Shown: positions 46,568 to 54,725, numbered from the stretch's first letter. The stretch is DNA of 64,000 nucleotides from Lawsonibacter asaccharolyticus (GCA_003112755.1 BFBT01000001.1:1736001-1800000), one strand, 5' to 3'. Notes: generated by a model from the letters alone, not told the origin. Numbers and translations: made by a program.

Positions 46568-47485
46568 TTAGGGACGGGCACCGGGAAGGGCCAGCACCGG
46601 GTCGGGCACAGTCACCACATACTTCTCCAGCAGGGCCACCGGATGGTAGGACAGCTTGGAGGTGCGCAGTCCCGGGTCGCCCACGTCGTCCTCACGGTTC
46701 AGGAAGGAGACCCCCTCCCCGGCATAGGCCTGGGCAAACTGGCTGACCAGCATCTGATAGGCACCAAAGATCTCCCGGTCCGCCTTCTCGATGTGGATGA
46801 ACAGGGTGTCCCCCAGCACTTCTCCCAGAGAGAAGCCGGCCAGACGGTCCTCCACCATCAGCAGGCCGCCCTTCATGTCGTAGAGGTCCAGGTTGTTCAG
46901 GACCTCCTTGGTTTTGTTCAGGTCCTCCAGATAGGAGACGGAGTCCTTCTCGTGCTCCTGGACATAGCGGTCCAGAAGGGCGAGGATCATGGGCAGGTCC
47001 TCAGGCACGATAGGGCGGAAGGTCCAGGTCCCGTAGGTCTTGTGGAAGCGGTTGACGTGATTGCGCTGACCGCTGAGTTTTTTGCCCCGGAAAAACTTCA
47101 GGTCCTCGCTGCGGTAGAGATAGTCAAAGGTGTCCCGGTCCGCCTGGGCGGTGCTTCCAGGGAAAAAGTGGAGCATTCGGTCAAGCTCGTCCTTGGGGAC
47201 GGGGACAAAACGCAGGGGCAGCTTGTTCTGCAGGCAGTATTCGGCAATCTGCCGGAACTGCTCCAGCCTGCCCCCTCCCAAGGGAAGGGTAAAGGTGGGA
47301 CCTACGCCAGGATAGTCCACCTTAAAATAGAGAGAGTTGTCCCACAGAGCGTATTCGGTGCGGTACATGTCCCGCCAGATGAAAACGGTGCCCGGTGTGG
47401 TGTCACACAGGCGGCTGCCGCTGTAAGCAAAATAGGGGCGCAGCCGGGGCAGGTCCTCCAGCTGCAGGGGTCGGAAATCCAGCAT
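46568..47485 (-). CDS. DUF2156 (phosphatidylglycerol lysyltransferase C-terminal-like) protein
   Basis: 305 residues. Resembles the GNAT-fold DUF2156 proteins: FRPLQLEDLPRLRPYFAYSG at the start, the loop SGQRNHVNRFHKTYGTW in the middle, and a C-terminal acyltransferase half with FIHIEKADREIFGAYQMLVS and VSFLNREDDVGDPGLRTSKL. Family members may aminoacylate or acylate lipids or peptides; substrate unknown. The ATG at 47485 is preferred: it has AAAGGA upstream and starts four bases after the previous stop, whereas the ATG at 47524 would overlap the upstream gene by 35 bases. Confidence 0.8.
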   Translation of the reverse strand: MLDFRPLQLEDLPRLRPYFAYSGSRLCDTTPGTVFIWRDMYRTEYALWDNSLYFKVDYPGVGPTFTLPLGGGRLEQFRQIAEYCLQNKLPLRFVPVPKDELDRMLHFFPGSTAQADRDTFDYLYRSEDLKFFRGKKLSGQRNHVNRFHKTYGTWTFRPIVPEDLPMILALLDRYVQEHEKDSVSYLEDLNKTKEVLNNLDLYDMKGGLLMVEDRLAGFSLGEVLGDTLFIHIEKADREIFGAYQMLVSQFAQAYAGEGVSFLNREDDVGDPGLRTSKLSYHPVALLEKYVVTVPDPVLALPGARP

Positions 47486-47489
47486 ACGA

Positions 47490-48617
47490 TCAAGTTCCTT
47501 TTGTTTCTCTTTTTGTCTCGTCATTCAGGCGGCCCCGGTACCAGCCGGTGACGCCGTTTTTCTTTACCAGGGTGCCCATCTCTCCGGTGCGGGCCACGAT
47601 GGAAAGGCAGTCCCCCGGCACGACGGGCAGAAGGTAGTCAGTGGAGTCCTCGCACCGGAGCCCCTCCGGGCTGTCATAAAGATAGCTGGTGAGGATGGGG
47701 AGCACCCGTCCAGTCTCCAGATGGCGGCACAGAGATAACTCCGGTCCCCGCTCCAGCACCTCGACCCGGTTGCGGCCCCAGCGGATGTTCAGGGAATCCT
47801 CCGAAGGCGCCTGTGGGTCCAGGGCCCGGGCCGTGGGCAGCCCGTCGTAGGCGGTCCAGCTGAAGTCCGGAGAGGATTCCTCCGGGATGATAAGGGCGTT
47901 GAGCTGACCGTCCAGCTTGAGGACGCAGCCGCCGTCGATGGAGATGATGTGCCGTGCGCGGTCGATGATGGGGGCAGCGGAGGGGATGCGGGGGTCATAC
48001 AGGGTGACGGGCCAGTGGCCCACCACCACATACTTGCCGGTGTGGGCAAAGGAGTGGTCCTGGCCCCAGTAGTCGTCGTTTTTCATGCAGTGCCAGGCGT
48101 CCAGCTCCTCCATGCGGTCCAGGGAGGGGACACCGCCGTGGACAAAGACCAGGTGTTCGCTCTCCAGGATGGTGGGCAGGGAACGCAGCCAGTCCCAGAC
48201 CCAGGGGAAGGTCCGGCGCAGGCACTCCCGCAGGCGGGGCAGGTCGTCCCAGCGGTCAAAACCGGCCTCCCTGGCCATCTGGCGCAGGATACTCTCCGGG
48301 TGGGCGGGAAGATAGACCCGGAAAAAGCCCTGGTCCCACAGGTCATCTTCAAAGAAACGGAGGACCAGCCCATCACAGTTGCCGCAGACAGGGAGAATGG
48401 TGTGGTCCTGGGACAACTCCAGGATATCCCGCAGCAGGCCCAGACTGTCCGGCCCTTTCTCTAGGATGTCCCCTACCAGCACCAGAATATCACGGGACGA
48501 GAAAGCAGCTTTTTCCAGCAGACCGCGGAAAAAAGCGCGGTTGCCGTGGATGTCGCTGACCGCCAGGATGCGTCTGCTGGGGGCCAGGGCGGGGTGGACA
48601 ACAGTGGCGAGGGCCAT
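47490..48617 (-). CDS. Calcineurin-like metallophosphatase with C-terminal SH3-like segment
   Basis: 375 residues. Metallophosphoesterase motifs: VSDIHGN, VGDILEKG, CGNCDG, VFVHGG and VVGHWP in order, giving the dinuclear metal centre. The last about 60 residues (VPGDCLSIVARTGEMGTLVK and NGVTGWYRGRL) look like a bacterial SH3 domain. AAAGGAG lies in front of the ATG. Possible promoter: TTGATT, 18 bp, TATGAT (48713-48684, minus strand). Translationally close to the DUF2156 gene. Substrate unknown. Confidence 0.82.
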   Translation of the reverse strand: MALATVVHPALAPSRRILAVSDIHGNRAFFRGLLEKAAFSSRDILVLVGDILEKGPDSLGLLRDILELSQDHTILPVCGNCDGLVLRFFEDDLWDQGFFRVYLPAHPESILRQMAREAGFDRWDDLPRLRECLRRTFPWVWDWLRSLPTILESEHLVFVHGGVPSLDRMEELDAWHCMKNDDYWGQDHSFAHTGKYVVVGHWPVTLYDPRIPSAAPIIDRARHIISIDGGCVLKLDGQLNALIIPEESSPDFSWTAYDGLPTARALDPQAPSEDSLNIRWGRNRVEVLERGPELSLCRHLETGRVLPILTSYLYDSPEGLRCEDSTDYLLPVVPGDCLSIVARTGEMGTLVKKNGVTGWYRGRLNDETKRETKGT

Positions 48618-48915
48618 GAGGCGTGCTCCTTTCCGGGAGGGTGTGGGGACGGGAATGGGCCCGGTCCTGATGCTCTAACCTTTATCATAACACAGAAGCT
48701 GTGACAGAATCAAGCCAAAGGGGAGAGAAAAACCTATCGTTTTGCGGGGAGTTTTTAGCAGGAAGGGGAAAGAGGAGGGGGTCAGAATGGCAGGGGGGCG
48801 CATTCCCCGGCGGCGAGGTGGGCGGGCCATCTTGCAGGGGCCGCCTCCGATATGGTAGAATGACCTGACCGGAACAAAATGAGCCAACAGGAAAACAGAA
48901 GGGGAGCGGAGCGCA

Positions 48916-49503
48916 ATGAATACACCGGAGCTGGAGACGGAGCGGCTGCGCCTGCGGCGGTTCACAGCGGAGGACGCAGCGGCCATACTGGCCATTTTTG
49001 GAGACGTGGAGGCCAATACCTTCCTCCCGTGGTTCCCCCTGAAGTCGCTGGAGGAGGCGAGGCAGCTCTTTGAAAGGCAGTACCAGCCGGTCTACCGGGC
49101 GGAGCGGGGATACCAATACGCGATCTGCCTCAAGGAGGACGACATCCCCATCGGCTACGTCAAGGTGGACCTGGACGAGAGCCACGACCTGGGCTATGGG
49201 CTGCGCCATGAGTTTTGGAATCGGGGCATCGCTGCGGAGGCAGCCCGGGCCCTGGTAGAGCAGGTGAGGCGGGACGGGCTGCCTTATCTCACAGCCACTC
49301 ACGATGTGAACAACCCCAACAGCGGAGCGGTGATGAAAAAGTTGGGAATGGTCTATCAATACTCCTATGAGGAGCAGTGGCAGCCCAAGGACATCCCGGT
49401 GCTGTTCCGGCTCTACCAGATGGATCTGGACGGGAATAGCGGCAGGCCATACCTCCGATACTGGGAGCAATCCCGGGTCCATATGGTGGAGCAGGGCATA
49501 TAG
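48916..49503 (+). CDS. GNAT family N-acetyltransferase (RimJ/RimL-like)
   Basis: 195 residues. LETERLRLRRFTAEDAAAIL at the N-terminus and the acetyl-CoA loop in DLGYGLRHEFWNRGIAAEAA are typical of the RimJ/RimL group; NPNSGAVMKKLGM is the usual late motif. Acceptor is unknown. Possible promoter: TTGCAG (48832-48837), 18 bp, TAGAAT (48856-48861). The three-copy small-RNA locus starts about 20 bp after the stop. Confidence 0.85.
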   Translation: MNTPELETERLRLRRFTAEDAAAILAIFGDVEANTFLPWFPLKSLEEARQLFERQYQPVYRAERGYQYAICLKEDDIPIGYVKVDLDESHDLGYGLRHEFWNRGIAAEAARALVEQVRRDGLPYLTATHDVNNPNSGAVMKKLGMVYQYSYEEQWQPKDIPVLFRLYQMDLDGNSGRPYLRYWEQSRVHMVEQGI

Positions 49504-49521
49504 CCGGGCAGGGATTCTCTG

Positions 49522-49575
49522 TTTACAGAAAGTTCACAGGGATGACATGATTTCGCCTTAATTTCTGGGTATGAT
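49522..49575 (+). promoter_or_regulatory. Promoter of small RNA copy 1 with Pho-box-like direct repeats
   Basis: TTTACA (49522-49527) and TTCACA (49533-49538) are direct repeats with 11-bp period, followed at the same phase by GACATGA. A weak -35 ATGATT (49547-49552) sits 17 bp before the -10 TATGAT (49570-49575). The layout is that of a promoter needing an OmpR-class activator. Confidence 0.7.
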
Positions 49576-49581
49576 AACACC

Positions 49582-49675
49582 GTACCCAGAAGAAAACTCC
49601 CATTTCTCCCTCTCCTTTTACAACACACACAGGTCTGACACCCCGGTCCCATGGACCGGGGTGTCAGACTGTTCC
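49582..49675 (+). ncRNA. Candidate small regulatory RNA, copy 1
   Basis: Predicted about 94 nt. No open reading frame. Contains the conserved CTCCCATTTCTCCCTCTCC tract, complementary to Shine-Dalgarno sequences, then TTTTACAACACACACA. It ends in a 17-bp perfect stem (49633-49649 with 49653-49669, loop CAT) without a long U run. Start and end are inferred from the promoter and hairpin. Confidence 0.7.
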
Positions 49676-49692
49676 GGTACAGGATGGGGCTA

Positions 49693-49746
49693 TTTACAGA
49701 AAATTCACATTGCGGACATGATTTAGCAGTACTTCTCCGTTAAGAT
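49693..49746 (+). promoter_or_regulatory. Promoter of small RNA copy 2 with Pho-box-like direct repeats
   Basis: TTTACA (49693-49698), TTCACA 11 bp later, weak -35 ATGATT (49718-49723), 17 bp, -10 TAAGAT (49741-49746). The distance from the first repeat to the -10 is 48 bp, as in the other copies. Confidence 0.7.
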
Positions 49747-49752
49747 AAGACC

Positions 49753-49846
49753 GTACCCAGTTTTCATAGGATACCTCCCATTTCTCCCTCTCTTTACAAC
49801 ACACACAGGTGCAGCGCCCCGGCCTCAAGGCTGGGGCGCTGTGCTG
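49753..49846 (+). ncRNA. Candidate small regulatory RNA, copy 2
   Basis: About 94 nt. Shares CTCCCATTTCTCCCTCTC and TTTACAACACACACAG with the other copies; the 5' part differs. Terminal stem GCAGCGCCCCGGCC with its partner ending at 49842 has one G-T pair and a TCAA loop. Confidence 0.7.
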
Positions 49847-49865
49847 TCCGGAGAGACGCGTGCTG

Positions 49866-49919
49866 TTTACAGAAAGTTCATAGGCAGGTCATGATTTCGA
49901 CGTATTTCTTCGGTAGGAT
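49866..49919 (+). promoter_or_regulatory. Promoter of small RNA copy 3 with Pho-box-like direct repeats
   Basis: TTTACA (49866-49871), TTCATA 11 bp later, weak -35 ATGATT (49891-49896), 17 bp, -10 TAGGAT (49914-49919). Same 48-bp geometry. Confidence 0.7.
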
Positions 49920-49925
49920 ATCACT

Positions 49926-50022
49926 GTACCCAAGATCACAAAGAATTCTCCCATTTCTCCCTCTCCTTTACAACACACACAAGCAGAGAGCCCCGGCCTA
50001 ACGGCCGGGGCTCTCTGCTGTC
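49926..50022 (+). ncRNA. Candidate small regulatory RNA, copy 3
   Basis: About 97 nt. Same CTCCCATTTCTCCCTCTCC core and TTTACAACACACACA spacer, then a 16-bp perfect stem (49983-49998 with 50003-50018, loop TAAC). The hairpin may also end tyrA transcription from the opposite strand. Confidence 0.7.
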
Positions 50023-50063
50023 ATTTGTGGGGAAAGAGATTCCCCAGGCTCTCTGCCTGCTGG

Positions 50064-50939
50064 TCATGCGCCCCGGCCGGTGGCCCCCCGTTCTGCCTCC
50101 AGCTGGTTCATCTTCCGCTTCCGGGCGGCGGAGAAGGCCAGCTTGTCCGCCAGCTGACGGGTGTCCCCGGACTGGATGACCTGGCGGTAGAGGCGAAGGT
50201 TGTCCTCCAACGTCTCCAGCGCCTGGGTCAGGGCGGGAGCGTTCAGGGAGAAGAGCTGGGTCCACAGGGGGACGTCCAGGGCGGCCACCCGGGTGCAGCC
50301 CCGGAAGGAGTCCCCCTCGAAGCCCTGGTAGGCGAACAGGCTGGGGTCGTCGCACACCGAGACGGCGATGATGTGCATCATCTGGCTGGTATAGGCGATG
50401 ATGGCATCGTGCTGCTCCGGGGTGGTGCGCACCACATCGGCACAGCCCAGGTGCCTGGCCACCCGCTCCATCAGCGCAAGATGCTCCGGCTGGGTCCCCT
50501 CGTCCGGGGTGAGGATGTAGTGGGCCCCCTGGAACATGTTGGGCAGGGCGTGCTGAATGCCGGAAAATTCAGTGCCTGCCATGGGGTGCCCTCCTAGAAA
50601 GGATACACTGGAGGGCAGGGTCCGGGCGGCATCCACGATGGCGCCCTTCACGCCGCATACATCAGTGACCAGGCTGCCGGGGCGGAAGTGGTCCCGATGC
50701 TCAGAGAGGAACTCCTGGATGCCCCGGGGATGCATGCAGAGGAACACCAGATCCGCCTGGGCCAGGGCCTCCCGGGGGTCCTCGCAGACCTGATCCACAA
50801 TTCCCTGCTCCAGGGCGTAGCGAAGGGTGGGCTGGCTTACGTCCACCCCCACCCGCTTAAAATCTTCAAACTCTTTCAGCCCCATAGCGATGGAGCCGCC
50901 GATCAGGCCCAGGCCGATGACCGCGATCTGTCTGCTCAT
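50064..50939 (-). CDS. tyrA: Prephenate dehydrogenase
   Basis: 291 residues. Oxidises prephenate (or arogenate) toward tyrosine with NAD(P). Rossmann motif AVIGLGLIGGSIAMGLKE at the N-terminus, LGGHPMAGTEFSG in the active site region, and a helical C-terminal dimerisation part. No ACT domain. The ATG at 50939 follows GAGGAG by seven bases. Confidence 0.92.
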   Translation of the reverse strand: MSRQIAVIGLGLIGGSIAMGLKEFEDFKRVGVDVSQPTLRYALEQGIVDQVCEDPREALAQADLVFLCMHPRGIQEFLSEHRDHFRPGSLVTDVCGVKGAIVDAARTLPSSVSFLGGHPMAGTEFSGIQHALPNMFQGAHYILTPDEGTQPEHLALMERVARHLGCADVVRTTPEQHDAIIAYTSQMMHIIAVSVCDDPSLFAYQGFEGDSFRGCTRVAALDVPLWTQLFSLNAPALTQALETLEDNLRLYRQVIQSGDTRQLADKLAFSAARKRKMNQLEAERGATGRGA

Positions 50940-50983
50940 AAACGATCTCCTCGATTCCAAAGTGCGTCTGTGGGAACGATAGC

Positions 50984-51012
50984 ACTGTACCACGGTTTGG
51001 GGCGCAAATCAA
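50984..51012 (-). promoter_or_regulatory. Promoter of tyrA
   Basis: Minus strand TTGATT (51012-51007), 17-bp spacer, TACAGT (50989-50984). A weak palindrome TTTAACAC/GCGTTAAA (about 51017-51039) lies just upstream and may terminate the deacetylase gene. Confidence 0.55.
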
Positions 51013-51040
51013 CACTTTAACACAAAAAAGCGTTAAATTT

Positions 51041-51796
51041 TTATTTTGCGCACCGGTAAACAGTCCCGTCCTGGGGCTGGATTCCCTTGGCCTGGAGGAG
51101 CTGCTCCACCGTGACAAAGCAGTAGCCCTGCCCGGAGAGGGCATCCGCGATCTGGAGAGCGGCGTCCACTGAGCTGTCGTAGATGTCGTGGAGCAGGATG
51201 ATGCTGCCGTCCTCCACATGGCTGAGGACGGAGCCCACCACCCGCCCAGTGTCCTGGTCCTTCCAGTCCTCCGGGTCTACGGACCACAGGACAACGGGGG
51301 AGCCGGCCCACCGGAGCCCCGCATCGTCAATGATTCCGTAGGGCGGGCGGAGCCAGAAGTCACCGGAGCCCAGCACGGCGGAGAGGACGCCCCGGGTTCT
51401 GCCCACCTGGAGGTCGAAGTCCCCCCGAGAGAGGTCAGAGATGCAGCTGTGATCGTAGGAGTGAACGCCGATCTGGTGGCCGTCTTCCGCCATGCGCCGG
51501 ACAAGGGTCTCCTGACCTTGGATGCGGTCGCCCACCAGGAAGAAGGTGGCCTGGATCTCCCGGAGAGCCAGACCGTCCAGCAGGCGGGAGGTGGTGGAGG
51601 TTCTGGGGCCGTCGTCAAAGGTGAGAGCCACCAGGGGGGGCTCCTCCGGCACCGTCACCGACCCGCCGCCCCCTGCCTCTGCGGCTGGCCCTGGGCCGGG
51701 CCGGCACAGGGCCGCCAGAAGCAGTGCAGGCACAAGGACCCGCCAGTATTTAAAAAATTTTTTCCTGCACCACATGATGACCGCCGCCTTTCCCAT
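51041..51796 (-). CDS. Polysaccharide deacetylase family protein
   Basis: 251 residues. NodB homology domain: metal and catalytic Asp in VALTFDDGPRTSTT, metal histidines in IGVHSYDHSCIS, the RPPYG motif in FWLRPPYGIID, and LLHD near the end. A hydrophobic N-terminal segment (KKFFKYWRVLVPALLLAALC) is a signal or membrane anchor. Two starts are possible, 51796 and 51775; neither has a strong ribosome site. It acts on wall or capsule N-acetyl sugars, as chitin or peptidoglycan deacetylases do. Confidence 0.87.
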   Translation of the reverse strand: MGKAAVIMWCRKKFFKYWRVLVPALLLAALCRPGPGPAAEAGGGGSVTVPEEPPLVALTFDDGPRTSTTSRLLDGLALREIQATFFLVGDRIQGQETLVRRMAEDGHQIGVHSYDHSCISDLSRGDFDLQVGRTRGVLSAVLGSGDFWLRPPYGIIDDAGLRWAGSPVVLWSVDPEDWKDQDTGRVVGSVLSHVEDGSIILLHDIYDSSVDAALQIADALSGQGYCFVTVEQLLQAKGIQPQDGTVYRCAK

Positions 51797-51854
51797 CGCG
51801 CTTACTGTTCAGTATGTGCGCTTTTTCCGGCAGCTTGCTCAGAAATTTCTGACA

Positions 51855-51888
51855 GAAAAAATGCCCTCCGGCCGGGGCCGGAGGGCAG
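51855..51888 (-). terminator. Terminator of the serC-serA operon
   Basis: GCCCTCCGGCC and GGCCGGAGGGC pair with a short G/C loop; on the minus strand ATTTTTTC follows. Confidence 0.85.
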
Positions 51889-51910
51889 GGAAAGCGGATG
51901 GGGCGGCAGA

Positions 51911-53083
51911 TCAGTGGTTCAGTACCCGCACCCGGATCACGCCGGGGATGGCGCGCAGCTCGTTGGCTACCTGGTCGGTGATGCGGGTGTTCACGTCCAC
52001 GATGGTGTAGGCGTAGTCCTTTTTGGATTTGTTGGTCATGTTCTCCACGTTGATCCCGTCGTTGGACAGGGTGGACATGATGTTGGTGAGCATGGCGGGC
52101 ACGTTCTTGTGGATGAGGCAGAGGCGGGAGATGCCGCTCCACTCCTGCTCCAGATTGGGCAGGTTCACCGAGTTGCGGATGTTGCCGTTGACCAGGTAAT
52201 CCTGGAGCTGACGGGCGGCCATGACGGCGCAGTTCTCCTCGCTCTCCGGGGTGGAGGCGCCCAGATGGGGCATGGCGATGACGTTCTTCACCGTGGCGAT
52301 GGTGTCGTTGGGGAAATCGGTGACATACTTGGCCACCCGGCCGGTCTCCAGGGCGGCGATCATGTCCTGGTCGCACACCAGCTCGCCCCGGGCCAGATTC
52401 AGAATGCGGACACCGCCTTTCATCTTGGCGATGGCGTCCCCGTTGATGAAGTCCTTGGTGGAACTGGTGTAGGGGACGTGGATGGTGACATAGTCAGACA
52501 CCTTGTACAGCTCGTTCACGTCCTTGACCACATGGACATGGCGGTCCAGCCGCAGGGCGGCGTCCACAGACAGGTAGGGGTCGTAGCCGTACACGTCCAT
52601 CCCCAGGTCCAGGCCGATGTTGCACACCAGGGCGCCGATGGCACCCAGGCCGATGACACCCAGGGTCTTACGGTAGAGCTCAGGGCCCACAAAGGCGGAT
52701 TTGCCTTTCTCCACGGCGGCGGCTACATCCACATTTGGAGTGTGAGCCTGTTCCTGGACCCAGTCCACGCCCCCGACGATGTCCCGGGAGGCGATGAGCA
52801 GGGCGGCGATGACCAGCTCCTTTACTGCGTTGGCATTGGCACCGGGGGTATTGAAGACCACAATGCCGGACTCGGAGCAGCGGTCGATGGGAATGTTGTT
52901 GGTGCCGGCGCCCGCCCGGGCGATGGCACGCAGGGCATCCGGGAAGACGTAGTCGTGCATCTTGGCGCTGCGCACCAGGATGCCGTCCTCGTTCTCCACA
53001 TCCTCACCCACCTGGAAGCGGCTCTTGTCCAGCTGATCCAGGCCGGCGGATGCGATCTTGTTCATGGTTTTGATGCGGTACAT
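51911..53083 (-). CDS. serA: D-3-phosphoglycerate dehydrogenase with ACT domain
   Basis: 390 residues. First step of serine synthesis. Substrate loop RAGAGTNNIPID, NAD motif GVIGLGAIGALVCNIGLDLG, catalytic Arg/Glu/His in NLARGELV, the DFPN region and MPHLGASTPESEEN. The C-terminal about 75 residues (LCLIHKNVPAMLTNIMSTLS onward) form an ACT domain, probably for serine inhibition. Last gene of serC-DUF6440-serA. Confidence 0.95.
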   Translation of the reverse strand: MYRIKTMNKIASAGLDQLDKSRFQVGEDVENEDGILVRSAKMHDYVFPDALRAIARAGAGTNNIPIDRCSESGIVVFNTPGANANAVKELVIAALLIASRDIVGGVDWVQEQAHTPNVDVAAAVEKGKSAFVGPELYRKTLGVIGLGAIGALVCNIGLDLGMDVYGYDPYLSVDAALRLDRHVHVVKDVNELYKVSDYVTIHVPYTSSTKDFINGDAIAKMKGGVRILNLARGELVCDQDMIAALETGRVAKYVTDFPNDTIATVKNVIAMPHLGASTPESEENCAVMAARQLQDYLVNGNIRNSVNLPNLEQEWSGISRLCLIHKNVPAMLTNIMSTLSNDGINVENMTNKSKKDYAYTIVDVNTRITDQVANELRAIPGVIRVRVLNH

Positions 53084-53126
53084 ATGGCAATTACCTCGAA
53101 TCCTGATTTCTGATGGAAGGGGCGGA

Positions 53127-53306
53127 TCACTGGGGAGCGATCACAGGCTTCCCGTCCGGCCCCAGCAGCGGGGTGAGCCCAGAGGCATTTCCGTCCCGGT
53201 GAAAGAGATACTGCACCCCGGTGACAGTATCCACCCAGATCTCGGTCTGGACCAGGGCACCCTGGGTGTAGATCTTGACGAAGCGGTTGTTTTCTTTTGC
53301 GGCCAT
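53127..53306 (-). CDS. DUF6440 family small protein
   Basis: 59 residues. NRFVKIYTQGALVQTEIWVD, TVTGVQYLFHRDGN and LTPLLGPDGKPVI match the DUF6440 family of small Firmicutes proteins. ATG at 53306 has AGGGGGTG upstream; the longer frame would overlap serC. Sits between serC (52 bp) and serA (43 bp) in the same operon. Function unknown; placement suggests serine metabolism. Confidence 0.75.
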   Translation of the reverse strand: MAAKENNRFVKIYTQGALVQTEIWVDTVTGVQYLFHRDGNASGLTPLLGPDGKPVIAPQ

Positions 53307-53358
53307 GGAAGCACCCCCTGTTTGGTCTGCAAGCGGAAGATCGAATGGGAACAGGGCC

Positions 53359-54444
53359 TCAGTTGGCCTTATCGAAGGCCCGGATGAAGTCACAGAGCTT
53401 CTCCACGCCTTCCACAGGGACGGCGTTGTAGATGGAGGCCCGCATGCCGCCCACTTTGCGGTGCCCCTTCAGATTGACGAAGCCGGCTTCGGCCGCCTCC
53501 TTGACGAACTTGGCGTCCAGCTCCTCACTGGCGGAGCGGAAAGTGACGTTCATATCGGAGCGGAAGGGCTTCTCGGCGGCGCAGGTGAACAGCTTGGAGC
53601 TGTCGATGCAGTCGTAGAGCATCTGGGCTTTACCGTGCTTGATCTGCTCCATGCCCTCGATGCCCCCCTGTTCGTCCAGCCAGTCCAGGGTCAGGCCCAG
53701 CATGTAGATGCACCAGCAGGGCGGGGTGTTGTACATGGAGTCCTTGTCGATCATGGCCTTGTAGCTCATCATCACGGGGGTGTAGGGCAGCTCGTGGCCG
53801 GCCAGATCCTCCCGGATGATGACCACGGTCAGGCCGGCGGGGGCCATGTTCTTCTGGGCGCCGGCGTAGATGATGCCGAACTTGGAGACGTCCACGGGGC
53901 GGGAGAGGATGTCAGAGGACATGTCGCACACCAGGGGGACGCTGCCGGTTTCGGGGACATACTGCCACTCGGTACCGTAGACGGTGTTGTTGGCGCAGTA
54001 ATAGAAGTAGCTGGCCTCCGGGTCCAGCTTCAGCTGGTCCTGGCTGGGGATATAGGTGTGGTTGCGGTCCTCGGAGGAGGCGGCCAGGCTGATCTGGCCG
54101 TACTTCTGGGCCTCCTTGTAGGCCAGGTTGGAGAAGTTGCCGGTGACGGCGTAGTCCGCCCTGCCCGTCTTGCCGATCAGGTTCAGGGGGATCATGGAGA
54201 ACTGGCCGGTGGCGCCGGTCTGGAGAAACAGGATCTTATAGTTGTCCGGCACCTTCATCAGGCGGCGGAGCTTGGCCTGGGTCTCCTCAAAGATTTGAAT
54301 GAACACCTTTGAGCGGTGACTCATCTCCATCACAGACATTCCTGATCCATGGTAGTTGGTGATCTCGGCCCCGGCACGCTCAAGGACGGACAGGGGAAGC
54401 ATGGAAGGTCCTGCGGAGAAGTTGTAAACACGCTGGTCGCTCAT
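53359..54444 (-). CDS. serC: Phosphoserine aminotransferase
   Basis: 361 residues, usual length. Pyridoxal phosphate enzyme making phosphoserine from phosphohydroxypyruvate and glutamate. YNFSAGPSMLP at the start, LFLQTGATGQFSMIPLNL, and the cofactor lysine in IYAGAQKNMAPAGL. AAAGGGG lies in front of the ATG. First gene of the operon; a phosphoserine phosphatase is not nearby. Confidence 0.95.
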   Translation of the reverse strand: MSDQRVYNFSAGPSMLPLSVLERAGAEITNYHGSGMSVMEMSHRSKVFIQIFEETQAKLRRLMKVPDNYKILFLQTGATGQFSMIPLNLIGKTGRADYAVTGNFSNLAYKEAQKYGQISLAASSEDRNHTYIPSQDQLKLDPEASYFYYCANNTVYGTEWQYVPETGSVPLVCDMSSDILSRPVDVSKFGIIYAGAQKNMAPAGLTVVIIREDLAGHELPYTPVMMSYKAMIDKDSMYNTPPCWCIYMLGLTLDWLDEQGGIEGMEQIKHGKAQMLYDCIDSSKLFTCAAEKPFRSDMNVTFRSASEELDAKFVKEAAEAGFVNLKGHRKVGGMRASIYNAVPVEGVEKLCDFIRAFDKAN

Positions 54445-54528
54445 TTTGGGAGAGCCCCTTTCAAATTAAGATCTTGCCAGCTCTGCTCCCGCACAGGGGA
54501 AGGGAAACAAAAATGACAATGTATCCCT

Positions 54529-54557
54529 ATTATAGTGAAGGAAAATTTCTCTGTCAA
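54529..54557 (-). promoter_or_regulatory. Perfect-consensus promoter of serC-serA
   Basis: Minus strand TTGACA (54557-54552), 17-bp spacer, TATAAT (54534-54529). Leader about 80 nt to serC; no riboswitch recognised in it. Confidence 0.88.
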
Positions 54558-54684
54558 TGCCCCCGTCCGTCCACAAAGAGGCCTTTTGGGATAAAAAAGC
54601 CCGCGTTTTTTGGAAAATAATTTTCAAATGCAGGATATGGGGAAAAAAGCCGCAAAATCCGGGGAGAGAACGGGGAAAAAGTGG

Positions 54685-54725
54685 GAAAAATGCCGCCCCT
54701 GCATGAAAGGCTGCAGAGGCGGCAT
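54685..54725 (-). terminator. Terminator of yaaL-bofA
   Basis: ATGCCGCC and CTGCA on one arm pair with TGCAG and GGCGGCAT on the other; minus strand continues TTTTTCCC. Confidence 0.75.

Noticed and set aside
49504..50040. CRISPR array
   Set aside because: Only three units at about 172-bp period, with promoters and terminators inside each; no short repeats with unique spacers.
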